Shown one piece after another: positions 11,437-21,391 of a DNA stretch of 64,000 nucleotides. Source of the stretch: Spongospora subterranea f. sp. subterranea (Eukaryota; Endomyxa: Phytomyxea; Phytomyxea; Plasmodiophorida); contig JAUGWO010000145.1 in the NCBI GenBank assembly GCA_049724395.1, positions 1 to 64,000 on the forward strand, read 5' to 3'. The position numbers and the translations under genes are program-made. The notes under the pieces were generated by a model that had not been told where the DNA came from, made no database searches, and saw only the letters and a list, made by a program, of their open reading frames with translations. The stretch's first letter is position 1. Every line of letters begins with the position of its first letter.

Positions 11437-11683
11437 TTATTCGACAGAGTCGATTTTAACTGAAAAATACGCAATTAGCATGAAGGAATGATTGGGCATC
11501 TACAAATCCTACTCCGTTCAGATCCGGTTTTGCCTTCTTTATAGTCACGACAAGGTGAAACAGGACTTCCCCACGCTTCAGAGCTTCGGAACGCGCTGGC
11601 TCCTTCAGGGCAGCGCGCACGGCCTGCGACGCGACCGATACGTACTTCAGATATGTCAGCCCTGCATCGCGCCAGAACACCAT
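11437..11683 (-). CDS. ATP15: Mitochondrial ATP synthase epsilon subunit (F1 central stalk), one-base frameshift
   Basis: The first 40 residues from ATG 11683 match the eukaryotic epsilon family: MVFWRDAGLTYLKY at the N-terminus, then AVRAALKEPARSEALKRG. In F1-ATPase this small protein helps join the rotor to the c-ring. After ALKRG the frame slips: the expected YKEGK-like C-terminus is present in another frame, and a GGGG run (about 11565-11570) one base too short explains it. Intron 11460-11512 (53 bp, GTAGGA donor, CTAAT branch, TTTTTCAG) then leads to a short last exon ending IKIDSVE-stop. Length without the slip would be about 62 aa, normal for the family. The frameshift is either an assembly error in the homopolymer or a real lesion. 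Confidence 0.75.
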
Positions 11684-12599
11684 TTGTGCAACAACGAAAC
11701 TCGCTATGCGTTGGCCCGTCGTGCCAAGTTCCCAGCGGTTCCACCAGGTCGCGTGGCCGCGTGAATCTGGACACTCGACCAGTATCGGACATGTTCATCA
11801 CAGTGTATAATTCCACTACTCAGAGCATTCCTTTTTGACCGCGCACGGTTATTTACGTGTTGTACACACTAACTCATGAGTAACTTTGGGAATTTTGCAA
11901 AATTAACGATTTTGTGTTTACGAGTGCCAAAAGCCAAAATTGCGACGCTTCTGGGGTCGCACGCATTTCCGGTTGGCGAATTTCGGTTACGGTCCGCGGT
12001 CCGCCGTCAACCGCTTCGAAATCTTGCTTGGCCAGCTGATTTTGTTCCATGAGCAAACTTGTTTTTCTCGGCGACACCTTAGGCAGTCACCGTTGCCGCA
12101 TTCGTCATCTGTTCACGTGCCAACTCTGAATCCTGCGTCTTCAATGTCTTGTGGAGCCGCTGAAACGTTCTGGAATCGTGTTTTGGCGTTATACAGTGAT
12201 CAACTTGAAGGCCAAGTTTGTCCAAGAACTGGACGTCTCTTCCAGCAAGACGTTGCCAAATCTGTGGAAATATCAACAGAAGTTTGCATGACGTGCCCTC
12301 TAGTTGGTCCGAAGCTGACGTCATCAAAGAAGCGTTGACTAGATTTGCCGATAGCCATAATGACAAAGCAATTTAAGTGTATGCTTGCTTATCGGGTCTG
12401 TGAAAGACAACCCCAAGATCAAATCTTATGGCCAGCCATATGCATCTCAATCGAAAACGGAGGTTGCTGCTGAGGCGTTTACTACACCGGAACGCCGATC
12501 GGTGCAAAGCGAGTCAAAGCATTGGAGACTTCAGAGACTGCACGTGAAAAGATAGCAAATGCGGCAATGGTGATAGCAAATCGCAGGCGTACTTTCGTC
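11684..12599. other. No gene supported; possible Harbinger-associated debris
   Basis: Small overlapping frames only. A plus-strand frame around 12230-12375 reads CQICGNI followed by SSWSEADVIKEALTRF, loosely like a Myb/SANT helix such as the second Harbinger protein; this is weak. Bases about 12083-12150 are also a diverged inverted copy of about 12515-12580 (shared core CACGTGAA.AGAT, then AATGCGGCAA.GGTGA). Confidence 0.35.
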
Positions 12600-13986
12600 G
12601 CAAGCGGGAAGTGGTTCATCAAATTGCATTCTCCGGAACACGTTGCCATTACCAAATCCAAACATGATCCACAAGATCTCCCGTCAGGTTTTTATGAATG
12701 TCCAAAGAACAAATCCTTCGGATATTCGCCCGTCTTTGAATGAAATCGTGAACTGCAGGTTCAGCCTTCGCGAACCTGATATTGATCATAATTGTTGCGA
12801 CAGAAGTGACTTGACCTGCTTCGAGCTCCCTTTAATCTTCTATAATCATATTGTGCATGATTACGGCAGCAGCGATCATTCTACACCTTTCAGGCAGCTT
12901 CCTGTTTCTGGGCAACAAGTTTCTGCTTCGGTCCTGGGGAAGGACCTGTCCAGAACGTTGATGTCATTGGTTGATCCTGACATGTCGAAGAACGCATGCC
13001 ATATCCACAATTACAGATCGGCGACTGCCTCTAAGATAATCGTTGGTTTCTTGTAGCGACCTTCATAGACTCCTGCCCAGGCTTCTGGACAGTTATGCCA
13101 TTTTCAAATGGGTGCAATCTACTCTGCCCATCATCCCTGGAAAGCCCCGGTCAGAGTTTTCAAAGCTGCCATTGTCGGCGACCTCAAGTATTCGTCACCG
13201 AATATTGCAACTGTTGCACTGGCGAGGCATTCCAGACTAGTGCTTTCAGCCATGCGAACGTATTCATCCAACGAATCCGCCGAGTTTCCGTAGCCATTGA
13301 ACCCAACGCTCATGTAATTTTCTGGCAGGATGACAGACCTAACAGACCAGTAGCATCACGTCGCTGAGCGAAATACTGGTGAGCGTTAGGCACCCGCGTC
13401 GTGATTTTTTTGGAACAGGCGACGACTCATCCTAAAGCGGCGTCCGAAATACTTTCTCGCCATACGCTGGATTTGGCCCGAAATATTCGTTCATCAGCCG
13501 AGTGTGAGCATTGGATCGATCGCGGTGGACATTTCCTCTGAAACGTTGAGAACCATCTCTGGCGCGATCGTTTTCGTCTTCCTCATTTTCTGAAGAGTCC
13601 CATTGAGCGTGTAGTACAAACAACTCGTCGACATCGTCGTCGAAATACATTGTGGAGATGTTCGGTGCTCCCACGTATTCCTGGTCAATCTGGTGACGTT
13701 TGCCCGAAGCCTTATCAAACACCCGAAACTCGACGTCTCCATAAACATGACCTTCCACTGCGTTCAAGTGCAATGCGATCCCAGAATTTTTGGGTACGCC
13801 GCGCTGCTGCGCTCTGCTATGTACAGGCGAAAAGTGAGAGCGCCGCGAATAAACTTGTGTTTGTTTTTCACGAAACAGCATGCCGGAGGACTCCCTGCTA
13901 TCCTGACAAAGATGGGTGACGGTGTGAACGGTAGAACCGGATCTTCGTACTGCTTGGCTCGGGATCTGGTATTTTCTGTTGACCAT
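12600..13986 (-). pseudogene. Harbinger-family (PIF, DDE) transposase relic
   Basis: Reading the minus strand in three frames recovers blocks of a plant/fungal-type Harbinger nuclease in order. RLMNEYFG...VFR lies near 13440-13500, then RRFRMSRRLFQK one frame over (about 13390-13435). ADSLDEYVRMAEST and FGDEYLRSP follow (13180-13290), then DCTHLKW, AW.G.Y.GR and KPTIILEAVA (about 13030-13130), WIWHAFFDM..S.NDINVL (12955-13025), MIAAAVIMHNMI (about 12840-12880) and a DLVDHVW C-terminal block (12660-12680). Frameshifts, stops and an internal gap of roughly 80 codons after NDINVLD show it is inactive. Terminal repeats were not located. The N-terminal 490-nt frame (13986-13490) is acidic and may belong to it. 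Confidence 0.8.
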
Positions 13987-14518
13987 TCACGCCGTCACCC
14001 AGCGTTTCAGGGATAACAGGGAACCCTCTGGCATGCTCGTCAATATCAACGAAACACACGGTTTGACATACCCTTCACCATGACGCGAACCAATAACACT
14101 CTCAAAACTCCATCAGTCCCGGGGTGAGCAATTCGAATCCGATCATTAATGGGAAACCTGAGCAAGTTTTTCCATAGGTCGAATTAATGATGTTATCTCC
14201 TTCTCCGGAGGCCTCAAAGTAACCGGGTTTCGTTCGATAATTTTAATATTGGCGCGAATGTTGCGCCAAGGCCGATCGCCAGACTTCAGGCACATATCCC
14301 ATTTTGATGGATTTCATGCTGTCTTCATCATTGAGGTCTTTGTCACTGGCATCGATGGTGTGAACCGCTTCGGATAAACAAAGTATAAACCCAACGCTCA
14401 GTTATCGGCACACGTTGCAGACGTTTCCCAGTGCCAAGTCGCCGGTCCTCGGTAAGGGCTATGAACGATGAGTACTCCAATGCAATGTAGTTTCGGCCAA
14501 AGTCGACGAAATCCTAGG

Positions 14519-14570
14519 AAGAGTCGCATTAACTCTGAATGGCTGGTCCTACAGAGTTAATGCGACTCTT
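14519..14570. repeat. Perfect 19-bp inverted repeat with 14-nt loop
   Basis: AAGAGTCGCATTAACTCTG (14519-14537) and its exact reverse complement (14552-14570) flank AATGGCTGGTCCTA. It lies between the Harbinger relic and the hAT relic, 6 bp before the hAT-like frame. Two abutting terminal inverted repeats, or a structured RNA element, would both fit. Confidence 0.85.
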
Positions 14571-14576
14571 ACATAG

Positions 14577-15085
14577 TTGATACGCTGCACTGGATCGATC
14601 TCCGAATTCATTCCTCAGCATGACATTTTTCAATTCCAATACTTTCCGCGCCCACACAACCAAAAGACGACGTCTGATTTAGTGATTTCCTTTTTCAAAG
14701 AATTCAATATTCACACTTGCGTTCGTGCTATAACTACCGACAATGGCGGTGAGCTGGTCCCAGCGATAGATGGTATTTGCCGTTACCTCAACGACGAGTT
14801 GGCAATGAGTGTGGGAACATCCGAGAATTTCCATATGTGCTGCATGTGCCACGTCATCAACCGTGCAGTTGTCGACGCTACAGGATTGATCACGGTTGAG
14901 GTGGGAAGATTACAAGATCATGGAATGATTTGCGCCTACAAAGTATGCGGAGTGTTCTACTGGCGAACGATTCGAATAAATTTCAACAAATCTCGCGATT
15001 TTCCGACCTCAACCTTGACAGTCCCTTTGAGCATCGACAGCTGCGCGCTAGCTCCATATGGAACCTCCTTTTTTGGACTCTACAA
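14577..15085 (+). pseudogene. hAT-family transposase fragment
   Basis: The frame from about 14610 reads TTSDLVISFFKEFNI, AITTDNGGELVPAI and CMCHVINRAV, which is the conserved hAT order: an Asp-containing TTDNA block, then a CxxH..N helix. After the histidine block a frameshift moves the expected helical segment (LQSMRSVLLANDSNKFQQI) into the frame at 14930-15115. The rest of the transposase, including the C-terminal dimerisation region, is missing; the VPS20 gene follows directly. Confidence 0.7.
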
Positions 15086-15362
15086 GTTAGTGTTACGAAC
15101 GGTCGTCGTTGTTGAACAGCATTTGACCAGTGTCGGAGATGTTTTATTTAGCTACACGGTGTCCAACCCAGTTGTATCGGAAGTGGGAAACGAATTGGCC
15201 GTGAGAGCAGCCCTCATGGGACGGAATCTCCGTGACTATAGACTAGGTACCTCAGTAACAACTGCAATTGGGCCAGTTTTGTTCCAAAATATTCAGTGCG
15301 AATTGTGTGTTTTTCAGAGTATTCAGTCGCTAATCTGTTATCGGAGCGTTACCGACATCATT

Positions 15363-16048
15363 ATGGGAGGGGTATTCTCGAAAAAGAAGTCGACTGAGAA
15401 GGCCAGCCAGCAGGCGACTATCACAGCGAAGGACAGGGCCGTTCATGATTTGAAAATCCAAAGGGATCGATTGAAGAAATTTATCGCGAAAAATGATTTG
15501 CTGGTCGTTAAGGAAACCAATCTGGCTAGGGAATTAGTAAAGGCGGACAAGCGCAATAGAGCGATTTTGGTATTAAGGAAGAAACGATTGCTTGAATCAA
15601 CAATTGAGAAATCCATGGCGAAATTGTCCAACATTGAGGAACTTGTAAATTCGATCCAATTCGCCGAGATGTCTGCCCAAGTATTTGCTGCTCTTAAAGA
15701 AGGCAATGAAACGCTAATGCAAATCAATGTGACAATGGTTTGGTCGATCATTCATCGCCAAGATTGTATCTGCTTCATTAACACACCTGGGAACAGGATG
15801 TCGATGACGTGGCGAAGTTAATGGAGGACAGCGCTGAAGCGATTGCATATCAGGATAAGATCTCGCAGTTGCTGAGCACCTCAATGACGGCCGATGACGA
15901 TAAAGCTGCTGAAGACGAACTGGCTCTTATCGAAGAGGAAGAAATCTCCAAGCTCAAGCTGCCGTCTGTTCCCGAGAAAGAGGTAGTGGCTAATGAGGAG
16001 CAAGTCAGAGAAAATGAATCAGATACAAGGGAAGTTATGCTTGCGTAA
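15363..16048 (+). CDS. VPS20: ESCRT-III subunit VPS20/CHMP6
   Basis: The two exons are 15363-15737 and 15797-16048, with a 59-bp intron (GTTTGG...GGAACAG, phase 0), giving 208 aa, the usual size. The N-terminus MGGVFSKK is a myristoylation site and basic patch typical of this subunit. DRAVHDLKIQRDRLKKF and RAILVLRKKR match the Snf7-fold helices of CHMP6. The second exon gives the acidic half with DDDKAAEDELALIEEEE and a LPSVPE-type MIM segment. VPS20 links ESCRT-II to Snf7 polymerisation on endosomes. Choosing ATG 15363 is supported by the MG start; the open frame upstream belongs to the hAT relic and gives a misleading fused reading. Confidence 0.93.
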
Positions 16049-16959
16049 TTATTGTACTTCAACGGCAATCTTGAACAGTATTTATTTCAATTCATCATTT
16101 ATTTCTTGTTTCTCGTCGATATGCAGATCGAAAATCGTTTTAATCAACGATAAACCGTACATCAAGGTAGCTCATGCTATGTGCTAGTTCAGTTTGGCTT
16201 TGGTCCCCATCCCCCTTTTGGCGTGGCTTTAACAGCGATAAACTTGCCTAAAACATCCAAGCTTGGCCCTGATATTCAAATACCGTTGTTGATAGACAGG
16301 AATACCCCAACACCGTCTTCTCCATTATCGCCAGGCAATCATCGTCCATATCCCAATCCGGTTCTGAGATTATCCCCTGACCCATCGGCGTCTCCAGTAG
16401 AATACTCCTTATTGAATGGCGGCCAGCAATAGTCCACCATCCCGTTCCTCCTGATCGGCAGCAAAAAACCGGCGCCTACAATGGAAGTCGTTGTAAATAA
16501 TTTGAATGTATTAAACGCAAACTTCTTTCTTGGTGCTTTGTTTTTGTTTGTTATACAGGTTTCTCCGACTGGTACGTTGCGACAACTGCCATGGGTAAAA
16601 TAAGTGGGCTGACTAACAGCTTGGTCGCAGCATGTGTTACGTGCGACCCTCACCCACCCATGTTACCATCGCTCATCCTTGATGAACCCGCACTGCAGCT
16701 GCATGGCAAATCGTTACCAGGTAATGGGGGTCAGTGCGAATCGTCACTCTCCGATCACGTTTCCATGGCTGACGTTGCAAGCCGCTTGCCTGTGTGGGTC
16801 CGAATCAGTGCAGCCGAACAGAGGAGTTGACTGCTGGAGTGTTCGACAGTCGCAACCCCTACGAAAATGCGCATTCCTTTATTTGGGGCGGTGCTGAAGA
16901 ACAGCTGCTGATCACGATCACTCTGGGCTGTGTCGATGATGATAAGTGGATAACCCAAT
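16049..16959. other. Unresolved stretch between VPS20 and the RING-BRCT gene
   Basis: Several open segments exist on the plus strand: 16181-16432 (Pro-rich), 16560-16830 (CVTCDPHPP..LILDEPALQ) and 16840-17003. Splice-like signals occur (TTATACAG at 16551-16558, GTAATGGGGG at 16720). No family is recognised and no model joins them convincingly. Confidence 0.3.
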
Positions 16960-18700
16960 ATGATGATGATGGATATGGACAGGACAGGATCCCTACTCAG
17001 TGATTTGCGAATAAAGCTGTCCTGTGCCAGATGGTAATTCGTGTTCCTTACTCAGGCGCGTATCCGGAGTTGATCATCGGTTTATAGCTGCCAGCTGCCT
17101 TCTGAATCCTACTCTTCGGCTGTTTGTGATCATTCATTCTGCAGGTCGACGGTTAGGGTTTTTTGTGTAGTCGTCATTTGACATTCGTGTTCCGGCAAAC
17201 ATAGCTCGTGTAAAGATGTAATTCTGTCGTCCACCCGGTCTGAGTGCAGCCAATGCAATGTCCCCATCTGGAGAGATAATCTTCGGTTGAATCTACCATT
17301 GGGAAACATCGTCAAGGAAGTTCGAAGTTTACTCAACATGGTTTCGGTGATTGAACCTGACGGTATAGAGTTATTGCGTTCATCAATGACCGATTGACGT
17401 CTCTGTTTTAAGGCGTGGGCAAGGCCAATATCACAGACTGCCCATCAGACGGAGAGGAGACAGTGGATGAAGACCATCCTGAACAGTTCCCTGAGGATAT
17501 GCAGGTAAAGCAATATCTCGTATACTTTTAAGATTCTTGACTTTTCGTCCTCAGTCACCTCCGCTCAACGCCTCGCCGTCTCATTCACTAAATTCGCTCC
17601 GATATTCCGCTAAGTTTCGCTGTACGGCCTCATCAGTAATCCGGCCATCTGTTTCTTATGTTTTACATTTCAAGGGAGATTCTGTTGATATATTGAACAT
17701 ACGCCACCAGCGTATAGATGCATCATTCAATGTGTTGAACCTAACCGAATCTCTGACAGCGGTCCCACTTTCGGTAATCTGTTGCACCCTTTGATAATGA
17801 ACTGTTCAAATAATATAATTCCTAGGGGAGCGTCTCGAGCCCTGTGCCAATATCTCAAGAGTTGGTACCTAGTCAACCTGGAATTGTTCGGTTTGTGCTC
17901 TCCGGGATCGACGCCTTGCAGGTACTGGTATTGCAGGAAATCCCTGTGAGTACTGACTGATCGGATTGCTGTTCAAGGGTAAAAAAATTGTAGACATGTG
18001 TCTATCATTAGGAGCAGCGATAGCCTTGTCCGATTCTGAGGCGACACATTTGATAGTATCTGTCGACAGTAATTGTCGTGCCAAGCGAACACTGAAATAC
18101 GTGCATGCTCTGTTAAGAGGGGCATGGATTGTTACGATGGAATGTATGTCCGGTTTGTTTTCATTTTCCTCAGGCATACTCATTGTTTTCAGGGGTTGAA
18201 CGATCGTTCCATAACGACAGATGGCTTAACGAAGCTGCATTTGAAGTTGCGGGCGACTCGTCATCATTGGATGCGTATCGTATTCCGGAACGATCTCGAG
18301 TACGTGGTTTCATTATTTCCAAGCACATTTTCAGGCTCTCTGTGTACAGACGTCGTCGCAGCGGATTTTTGCTGGGTTGATATTCATTCTCGATGCGGGA
18401 TCAAACCTCCCGAACCTAACCCAGGCAATTAATTTTGCTGGTGGGTCCATCTTAGCGATGCCAACCACTGCCATTCCTAAGTGCACGCAAAACGTGTATT
18501 TGATTTGTCAACACGACCTACCGCTTCAGAGGTATGGCGTTCTGTTTTTGTGCACACATGGCCTTATATCGTCGCGTAGAGCGGGATACCTATATCGAAC
18601 TTTGCAAATTGCACCCATCTCTCTGGCGTGGATCTTCGATTCATGTAGTCGTTTGCAGGTTCTGCCAATCACAAAGTACAGGTTAGACGTTGTCCAATAA
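16960..18700 (+). CDS. RING finger plus tandem BRCT protein, BRCA1/BARD1 type
   Basis: The model has ten exons: 16960-17033, 17088-17144, 17205-17362, 17413-17504, 17555-17773, 17826-17921, 17978-18143, 18193-18299, 18335-18531 and 18580-18700. All junctions are GT-AG and phase-consistent, giving 428 aa. The spliced N-terminus forms a C3HC4 RING across three exons: LSCARC, then CDHSFCSSC, then ECSQCNVPIW. The helix after it (NIVKEVRSLLNM) matches the RING-flanking helix of BARD1/BRCA1. An acidic Ser-rich linker follows. Two BRCT domains end the protein: FVLSGIDAL...LGAAI...THLIVS...ALLRGAWIVTMEW, and LIFILDAG...AGGSIL...AWIFDSC. Family role: heterodimeric ubiquitin ligase in homologous recombination with phosphopeptide-binding BRCTs. 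No ankyrin repeats are present. Four consecutive ATGs start the frame; a further 5' exon cannot be excluded. Confidence 0.85.
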
Positions 18701-18870
18701 GCGGTTCCAGTTTCCGATTTTTTTCGGAATTCGGTTGCATTATAAACCGAGGCAGCAAACGATACAGCAAGGATTGGAAATCGGTTTTCCGATGCCGAAC
18801 GTCGACGTGAATGGAAATGGAGCGAACAGAAATTAAATCATGTATATATAGTTTTTAGATATCAGTCGGC

Positions 18871-20439
18871 TTAAGCTAAATCATGACCGCCAATATCATC
18901 ATGATGCACCAATATGTCGGGGATCACCGAATCCATTATCAAAAGGAGCGCGATCAGTACCCAGATCGCGGTCACCGAATACGTATCCCATATCTGTCGT
19001 CGACCGCGATCGGAACGCTGGCTGGTTTGAGCAACTTCCTCAATGATAGCTTTCCCAATTTGCTCTGCCACGGCCGTCGCCGTCACCGTGATCTCCGCCT
19101 GGTCATCGCCCACCTCTTTCACGGCCCGCCTCTCGACCTCCAACTGAACTTCGACCAGCTCGGGCTCATCTTCGGCAACGACTTCCGGTATCGTCCAATC
19201 AATGCAGTCCGGCACGGGAAACGTGCCGTCATGTCCAGACCAGTCGGTTCGGCTACTGCCAGATGACACTAGAACCTCACTGACCTCGAAATCGCAGGTG
19301 ACTGGATAGACCGACTTGAAACAGCCCGCGTGTTTGGCGACCAGGAACGCGTTTCTGGTTAGCTTGTTGGTGGTGGTGAGCTCTGGTTCCACGAGGGGCA
19401 CCCGGTCGTGCCGGAGCGATTGCTGTCGGGCCATGATGTAGTTGGGGGATGTGCTGGTCAGTTGCTGCAGACATTTACTGGCGTGGTCGGCGACGAATTG
19501 AGCCGACGGGCGGTCCCTGGGTCTGATCGTCAGGCAGCGGCAGATGAGGGCGCGAGTCTCGGGCGAGATGGCGTCGGAGAGGAACGGCCCGGCGCCATTC
19601 AGCAGTCGCTGGACGTATTGCGGGTCGTCGTGCAATGGGTTTCGCCATTCCATGTTCACCCCGAGTAGTTCGCAGAGGATGATCCCCAGGGGCCAGATAT
19701 CAGCCCGGCAGTTGTAGCCGAACACGCCACGAATCGCAGGGCGGATCATTTCGGGTGCTTCGTATCCTCGCGTTCCCGACCGTCGCGTGCCGAACTCGTT
19801 ATCGGTGCAACTCCCGAAATCGATCAGCTGGGCGTTTCAGATTAACGGGGGAATATACAACAACGGTTGGGGCGATACCAGAGCTTGTAAATCGCTGTTG
19901 ACCACGACGTTGCGAGAATGGAGATCACCGTATATGATTCGTTGCGAATGGATGTAGTGTAAGGCAGAGGCGATATCGCGCGCAAGGCGCAAAACAACAC
20001 CTTCAGGAGCGGCGCGGTACCTGCACAAACAACAACAAGTTGGTCGGGGCGGTGTGTGTTTCCCTGATTGGTGTCCCAGGACCCACAGCATCAACGACGA
20101 CAACGACGTGAACGTGGCGAACTCGGAGATCAACGCCAGCTCGAGCACGCCATTGTCGTCGGGGATATTCGAGACGCCGACCAACGGAAGGATGTTCGGA
20201 TGGCGAAACGACATCCATCGCTGCATCTCGTTTAGTGCCAGCAGGCGGGACTGGGCCGTTGCCATCGGCAGACATTTGACGGCGAAGCGCTGACGACGCG
20301 TGTAGATCGTGGCGCGATAGATCTGGGATCGACCGCCGTAAATACGTTGGCCAAGTCGAATGTCGGTATGGGCGATGTATAGCGCCATGCCTCTGACGTA
20401 TTGCGTCCACATGGACGCGTCCTGAGCTATCGTCTCCAT
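18871..20439 (-). CDS. Protein kinase with C-terminal membrane anchor
   Basis: The three exons are 20439-20087, 20020-19879 and 19827-18871 (introns 66 and 51 bp), giving 483 aa. Kinase features in order: loop LGQRIYGG, RFAVKCLP with the ATP-binding Lys, a catalytic loop YGDLHSRN with Asp and Asn present but YGD in place of HRD, LIDFGSC (DFG) split from the loop by the second intron, YEAPEM (APE), and ADIWPLGIILCELL. After the kinase domain (about residue 330) comes a spacer rich in acidic residues and Val, then one hydrophobic helix AIWVLIALLLIM near the C-terminus, followed by a short acidic/His tail. The first intron is in frame, so the genomic frame reads through it. The tail anchor suggests attachment to an internal membrane with the kinase facing the cytosol; substrate unknown. 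Confidence 0.85.
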
Positions 20440-21391
20440 TGTTCGAAGGGCGAAAATGGCGGCGGTCGTTAAGGCCGGGGTGCGAGCGTTGTGCGATTAT
20501 GGGATCATGATGGGCGTCGCGTCGCTGGGGTGCAATGTCGTTCCGCAATAACCTGTGCCTCAAAGCCGTCAGCGCTGGAAACTCTGGCACAGATCATATC
20601 GCTGACGATCCCCCCTTCCCCGATATTTTCAATCCATCCACACATATGGTGCTTATCGATATTCCTCCCCCCCCCGGTTTGTCTCGTTTCTACGAGTGAT
20701 GTCAACGAGCAGGGGCTCGATGGGTGCGAACCAGGGACGGAACTGCATCTGTTGCGGCGATGTGTCTGTGATTATAAGGTCCCCTTTCTAAACAAAAACA
20801 GACACCGCTGCCAGATGTGGAATGACGTAGAGAAGCGCCGCGCCGCAGCGATCACACCGACATCGTCGATTGGATTAGTGGATCTGTTCGCGAAGTGGTC
20901 GGCATCAGGGGGTGGGGGGTCAGAGAACATTATCACCGAAATCGGCAACATTTTCCGCCAAATAAAATCAACGAATTCTGCTGGCCGACCGGGCCAATCC
21001 CCAATACCGACGAGAACCGGCCCATTATGACCTGGGGAAACTTGCACTCGAATGGATTAAGGAAAAAAGTGTTCAGCTCAACCGCCACTGTGGGTGCGAG
21101 AAAATCGCAGGGAGACCGTAGACGGAGTTTCGGATTGCGCGGCGGACTATCGAGTCGAGTCATGTTTTGACCGCCACCCGCGACCCAACGCGGCAGGTAT
21201 CGCTGCAGAGTCGTATCTGCCGGGGCCACAGTTGGATCGCAATCGATTCGACCAGAAACGGCGGCGGTGTGTTGGGCGAACGGGGCCGACTCTAATACAG
21301 GTCGGTGTTGGGCAGACGCGCGCGCCCCCCAGATCCGCCCCGGTTCAGTACTGATCGTGGGATCGCTCTTGGCGATTCTCGTTGTGCAGAT
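20440..21391. other. Divergent intergenic region, no gene recognised
   Basis: The region lies between the kinase (leftward) and CTP synthase (rightward) and must hold both promoters. It contains a C9 run near 20666 and several overlapping frames, for example plus 20491-21030 and minus 20772-21047, none with recognisable domains. Confidence 0.5.

Noticed and set aside
14577-15821. A single 414-codon frame that looks like one protein
   Set aside because: It is a chance fusion of a hAT transposase relic with VPS20 exon 1 and its intron.
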